Assembly: GCA_963971285.1 (NCBI GenBank)
Contig: OZ020262.1
Span: 3,970,082 to 4,034,081 of the forward strand
Length of the DNA: 64,000 nucleotides
Direction of reading: 5' to 3'
DNA from: Astropecten irregularis
Taxonomy: Eukaryota > Echinodermata > Asteroidea > Paxillosida > Astropectinidae
The position numbers and the translations under genes are program-made. Numbering within the stretch: position 1 is the stretch's first letter; the number at the start of each line of letters is the position of its first letter. Below, piece by piece: positions 60,468 to 64,000 of this stretch. The notes beneath the pieces were generated by a model. The model ran no database searches, had not been told where the DNA came from, and saw only the letters and a list, made by a program, of their open reading frames with translations.

Positions 60468-61679
60468 AAAACAATGCTAGTTACAATAGGCCTAGCCTAC
60501 AATGCTGAAGAAACTTCATGGTTCCATAAAAACCCAATGATTATTGATTTGGGGTCAAAAGTGCAATGGTGGACGTTTGGTAATGCCACCACACAGCACA
60601 GATCATGGCCCAACTTAGTAGAGTGCGGTGCCCCAAACCCATTAGTGATAAGACAATCACCTGTCTTCCACCAAACTCCTCACATGGTTAAGAAAACAAA
60701 CCCACTTCATGAGACTTAATCAACACAGGACATGGCGCATTCAGCCACCTCATTAATAATACAAGGCTTAACACACAAACATTTTGGCATTCCAGTTTGG
60801 TATTTGCACTGTGCCTGATTATTCCATGTGGCAGATTAAATAAATACACAACATCCTATATGGCCCTATGGGTCATGTTTGAACAATATCAAGGTTGGTA
60901 TTCTGTTTATGTACACAACGAGTCAATCACCTATGTGTCAGAGGTGAAAGGTCAGAGTTCAAAAAGCAGGTAATAAGTAAGAAATGGCAAATGACTACCT
61001 AGCCAGTAAAATGTCACAGAACTGTATACAAATTACGAAATCAATTTTTCACAGTTCATCCTTTTTTTTCCTTTAAAGGCAATTTATGCCTCCCTAGTAA
61101 TTTGGGTCTAAAATATTTTCCATACTGAAACGTGGTTTTTCAAAAGTAAACAGTACAGAACTTATAAACTACCCATTGTCGAATGTCCTGTATAGGGGTC
61201 TGTGGAAAGACTTACATGTAACATGTACCATACATGTACTTCGAGAATGTTTTGAAAGTCTGTTTTAAATAAAACACAAATATTTTACTAACAAACAAAG
61301 TTTTAATTGAAATTTTTCATAAATCACATACCGGTAATGAAAGATGTGAAACAACAGCAGACCAATGTTAACCATCTCAAGGTATAACTCATAAATGAGT
61401 GTAATTTGTATGACAGCAATACAAGATGCAGTAGGAAAAACAGAAAAGCTAATGTCTTTGTCCCAAGGGTAGAAACACATTTGCTAACATTTGCAGGTAG
61501 GAGCCTACATGCAGCTAAGAGTGAAGTTCTCCAGATACCAGCACATCACAATAATTAAGTATCAATTATCATTTAAACTAGCACTTAACATTCTTAAGGG
61601 CTTAATGGTACACTCTGCTTGTACCCATGTACATTCATTGATTGATTCACTTTTGAGAGTTTGGTTTGTCCTGATGGTA

Positions 61680-61907
61680 TTCGTCAACAAGTGTGTTAGC
61701 TTGGAGATGGAGTAGGCCTTCGCTTTCCCCTATCACAGAAACACAGACTGTTGCAATAATGGGAGAATCCCATTGCTGGATGTTGATGATGCTTTCGTCA
61801 ACAAGTGCATTAGCTTGGAGATGGAATAGGCCTTCACTTTCTCCTATTACAGAAACACAGACTGTTGCAATAATGGGGGAATCCCATTGCTGGATGTTGA
61901 TGATGCT
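61680..61907. repeat. 114-bp tandem duplication
   Basis: TTCGTCAACAAGTG starts copies at 61680 and 61794. The two copies are nearly identical, so the duplication is recent. As 114 is 38 codons, the minus frame shows a repeated 38-residue peptide. No gene family is recognised, and the open frame is probably incidental. Confidence 0.9.
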
Positions 61908-62067
61908 TCTTAGTGCCAACTCAACAAATTGGAATGGCTGATAATAAAGCACAGTTTGAGTGGGGATAGGGGATCCAAAAAGATCACCTATGGGTAAAAC
62001 TAAAAGCAAGGCCAGATCATACCGTACTCCAGTCCTTACCCAATGTCTAAAAGATTATAAACAAAAT

Positions 62068-62217
62068 CATCAAATAACCACAAGGGAAACTGACTGAATA
62101 TCACGTCATTGAAAAGTGAACAAAGAAAAATTGACTAGATCGGGATTTGAACCAGCGACCTCTGGAATACCGTACCAGCGCTACAACCAACCAAGCTATC
62201 CAGCCCTATGTTGGTGA
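62068..62217 (-). mobile_element. S1 SINE copy
   Basis: Inverted order: CCACAAGGGAAACTGACTGA (tail), GTGAACAAAGAAAAATTGAC, B box GGGATTTGAACC, and an A-box region with AACCAAGCTATCCAGCCC. Confidence 0.8.
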
Positions 62218-63257
62218 AGTTACACACTCTATAGCAAAATCATGGCAAGTAGTGCCCAGAAAATTATTTCCAAGTCAGAAAGGGCATAGTACACAGGTGT
62301 ACATGTGCAGTATTTTCATGAGGACGTGTATAGAATTGGTTTTCCCCCATACTGAGACAATAAAGACTTGAGAACCCAGAGGAACTCATGTGACAATACA
62401 TGTCTCAGTCAGGTGATGCCACGACTACAAAATTCCAGACACAGTTGAGTTAGAGTCATGTTGTTGAGAGAACCATAAAACCACCTACAACATGCATCCT
62501 GTGGCCACCATTGCTTAAGTTTTTCCATGGACGGGGCCCACGGGTGTTCCTTTCCTCAGACATTGAGTAATAAAACCCAATTGCCCCACAGGTGGTTTCG
62601 ATTGCTATTTTTTCCCTCCAAAAAGACATACTGATGTTAGTAAAAATCCTATTTTGTTGATCAGGGCTGAACACCTGAAAATCTGCACTAATACTATCCA
62701 AGTACTATGATATGATCATGTTTACATGCATGCAAATGGTCGATCTATACTCCTCTGCCAAGTTATAAACTCATAAAATATGAAACCTCCATCTTGCACA
62801 GGTGTGTGCAAATATATTCAAACCCCTTGCAGTGACTTCATTTAGGAGTCAATTACACAGGTGTATTGTGTAGGCCACTGTGTGCATGTGAACACATGTG
62901 GGGCAAAGTGCAAAAAGTGTTCAAGTCATGCCTAGGTGCGTACCCATAGCCTTAACACCTATCTAGACTTAACACGCACACACTTCCTCCGAAGAACATG
63001 CACCAAGACCTGATGTCTAAAGAGCGATGTATTTCGACTCCCAAAATAATGCCAGGCCATCACTGTCTTGTAAGAGGTTTATTGACATCTTTAGTTAAAA
63101 TTACCACTTATTATCTTTAGCAGAATGTAACCAGGCTTCTTTTGAATCGCTGGTTGGCAGATAATTTGGGTTTTGAATTTGTGGTTGGAGCATTTACGGT
63201 GTTCATTTATTCTCCAATGAAGACAGACTGTTTAGTCATCACCAAGGAAACGCATTG

Positions 63258-63482
63258 TAAATTTATAAAATGCTTAGAGTTAGGAGGGCCTGACGCATTT
63301 CGATCCTAACAGGATCTTTCTCAAAGGCAATAGCCTTCTATAGCCTTCAATAAAGAACCTGCTAGGATCGAAACGCATCAGGCCCTCCCAACTCTAAGCA
63401 TTTAATAATTTTCAGGTAATTATTTTGGCTGATTTTATGACCAGTTTGCAGCAGTTAATTACTTGTATTGTAAATTATGTAG
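63258..63482. mobile_element. H1 repeat, foldback form, with intact tail
   Basis: The arms are GAGTTAGGAGGGCCTGACGC with GATCCTAACAGGATCTTTC, and AACCTGCTAGGATCGAAACG with CATCAGGCCCTCCCAACTC. The spacer repeats ATAGCCTTC. The tail CAGTTTGCAGCAGTTAATTA provides the empty TTAA site (63455-63458) for the insertion at 1792. Confidence 0.85.
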
Positions 63483-64000
63483 TTTTTATCTATCATACAT
63501 ATGTAAATGTTTACCAGTGTTACAGACATACAATTTTCTGAAATTACAAGTTGACTATTTGCCTACATCACCAGTCCTTGCTCCACATGCAGGACAGGAC
63601 AAACCCGAGGACAGAAGTACATACGTACAAAATGGCCGATTGGTAAAACAGGTTTTGGACTTTTTCTTGTAATTAACATATTTGTTTCATTCATATTTAA
63701 AATAAAAAACTTATGTATATTTTGCCGGCACTGGCATTCTTCTGCAAACCCTATTTTGCTGTTCCCTTACTCTTGAATGGCCAATTTTCATGATGTTATG
63801 CCGTCCAGAACGTATCTCTGGCAAAATAACGTTTAGAGAAAGAAGGCCAGCATTAGGCGCATTGAGAATTGGCCAATCAGAAGAATGCCAGTGCCGACAA
63901 AATATACACTTCCTTTCACAACATAAACATTCTACGTTTTCATCATATTGTCAAATGGCTTTAAGTTCGAACCCGTTAACAATTTCTTTCTTTCTTAGAA

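Larger units (their letters stand above)
47508..64000 (-). other. Glypican intron preceding exon 2 (partial)
   Basis: This intron lies upstream of exon 2, at least 16.5 kb long and open at the right edge. Exon 1, with signal peptide and start codon, is not visible. Besides the listed repeats it contains a 114-bp tandem duplication and several hAT-like fragments. I recognise nothing in about 47880-48280, 48380-49680, 49850-50860, 51020-51950, 52050-55120, 55970-57090, 57420-59780, 59980-60340, 60480-61670, 61920-62060 and 62220-63250. Confidence 0.85.

Noticed and set aside
61647..62009. Minus-strand ORF of 120 codons with a repeated peptide
   Set aside because: The repeat comes from the 114-bp duplication. 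No start context, family similarity or splice structure is visible.
63432..63455. CTGATGA in the H1 tail as a hammerhead half
   Set aside because: It is followed by GCAG...CTGC pairing in some copies but never by GAAA, so it does not form a hammerhead core.

Overview
The window looks like nuclear DNA of a marine invertebrate, most likely a deuterostome such as an echinoderm or hemichordate. The basis is AT-rich, repeat-laden non-coding DNA, an intron-rich animal gene, tRNA-derived SINEs, many short terminal-inverted-repeat (TIR) elements, and strong enrichment of the palindromes TACATGTA and TAGGCCTA. The species is an inference; nothing here fixes it.

Only one gene can be supported. Two consecutive coding exons of a glypican (GPC4/6 clade, closest to GPC6 by eye) lie on the minus strand: exon 2 at 47507-47349 and exon 3 at 18378-17987. 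Both have good splice sites, and their reading phases join exactly (GAC G | AT). The 28,970-bp intron between them, at least 16.5 kb of upstream intron and at least 18.0 kb of downstream intron fill the window. About 0.9% of it is coding. Exon 1 (signal peptide) and exon 4 onward (remaining cysteine-rich lobe, heparan-sulphate attachment sites, GPI signal) were not found and should lie outside.

The introns are a layered deposit of mobile-element relics. I separate several families by shared sequence: a tRNA-derived SINE (S1, about 10 copies); a hairpin repeat (H1, about 12 copies) built on GATCCTGCTAGGATCGAAAC; three TTAA-flanked MITE families (P1, P2, P3) with piggyBac-type target sites; a GGGCCTTTTCGAAAC-ended element (M1); hAT-like CAGGG-ended fragments; a Helentron/pearl-like element with a 129-bp tandem core; and smaller paired repeats. 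Two insertions can be read with their pre-insertion sites: P2 inside H1 at 1792-2159, and P3 inside P1 at 30785-31168. Both duplicate TTAA.

Both sides of exon 3 carry unusual tandem arrays. About 60 bp upstream of its acceptor, in transcript sense, is a 19-bp minisatellite of about 25 units. About 150-330 bp beyond its donor is a roughly 40-bp-pitch array of four CCAAT boxes. The Helentron-like element at 9.6-10.8 kb repeats an ETS core and a DR3 nuclear-receptor half-site pair six times at an exact 129-bp pitch. These are the most distinctive signals. No CRISPR, rRNA, functional tRNA or complete autonomous transposon was seen.
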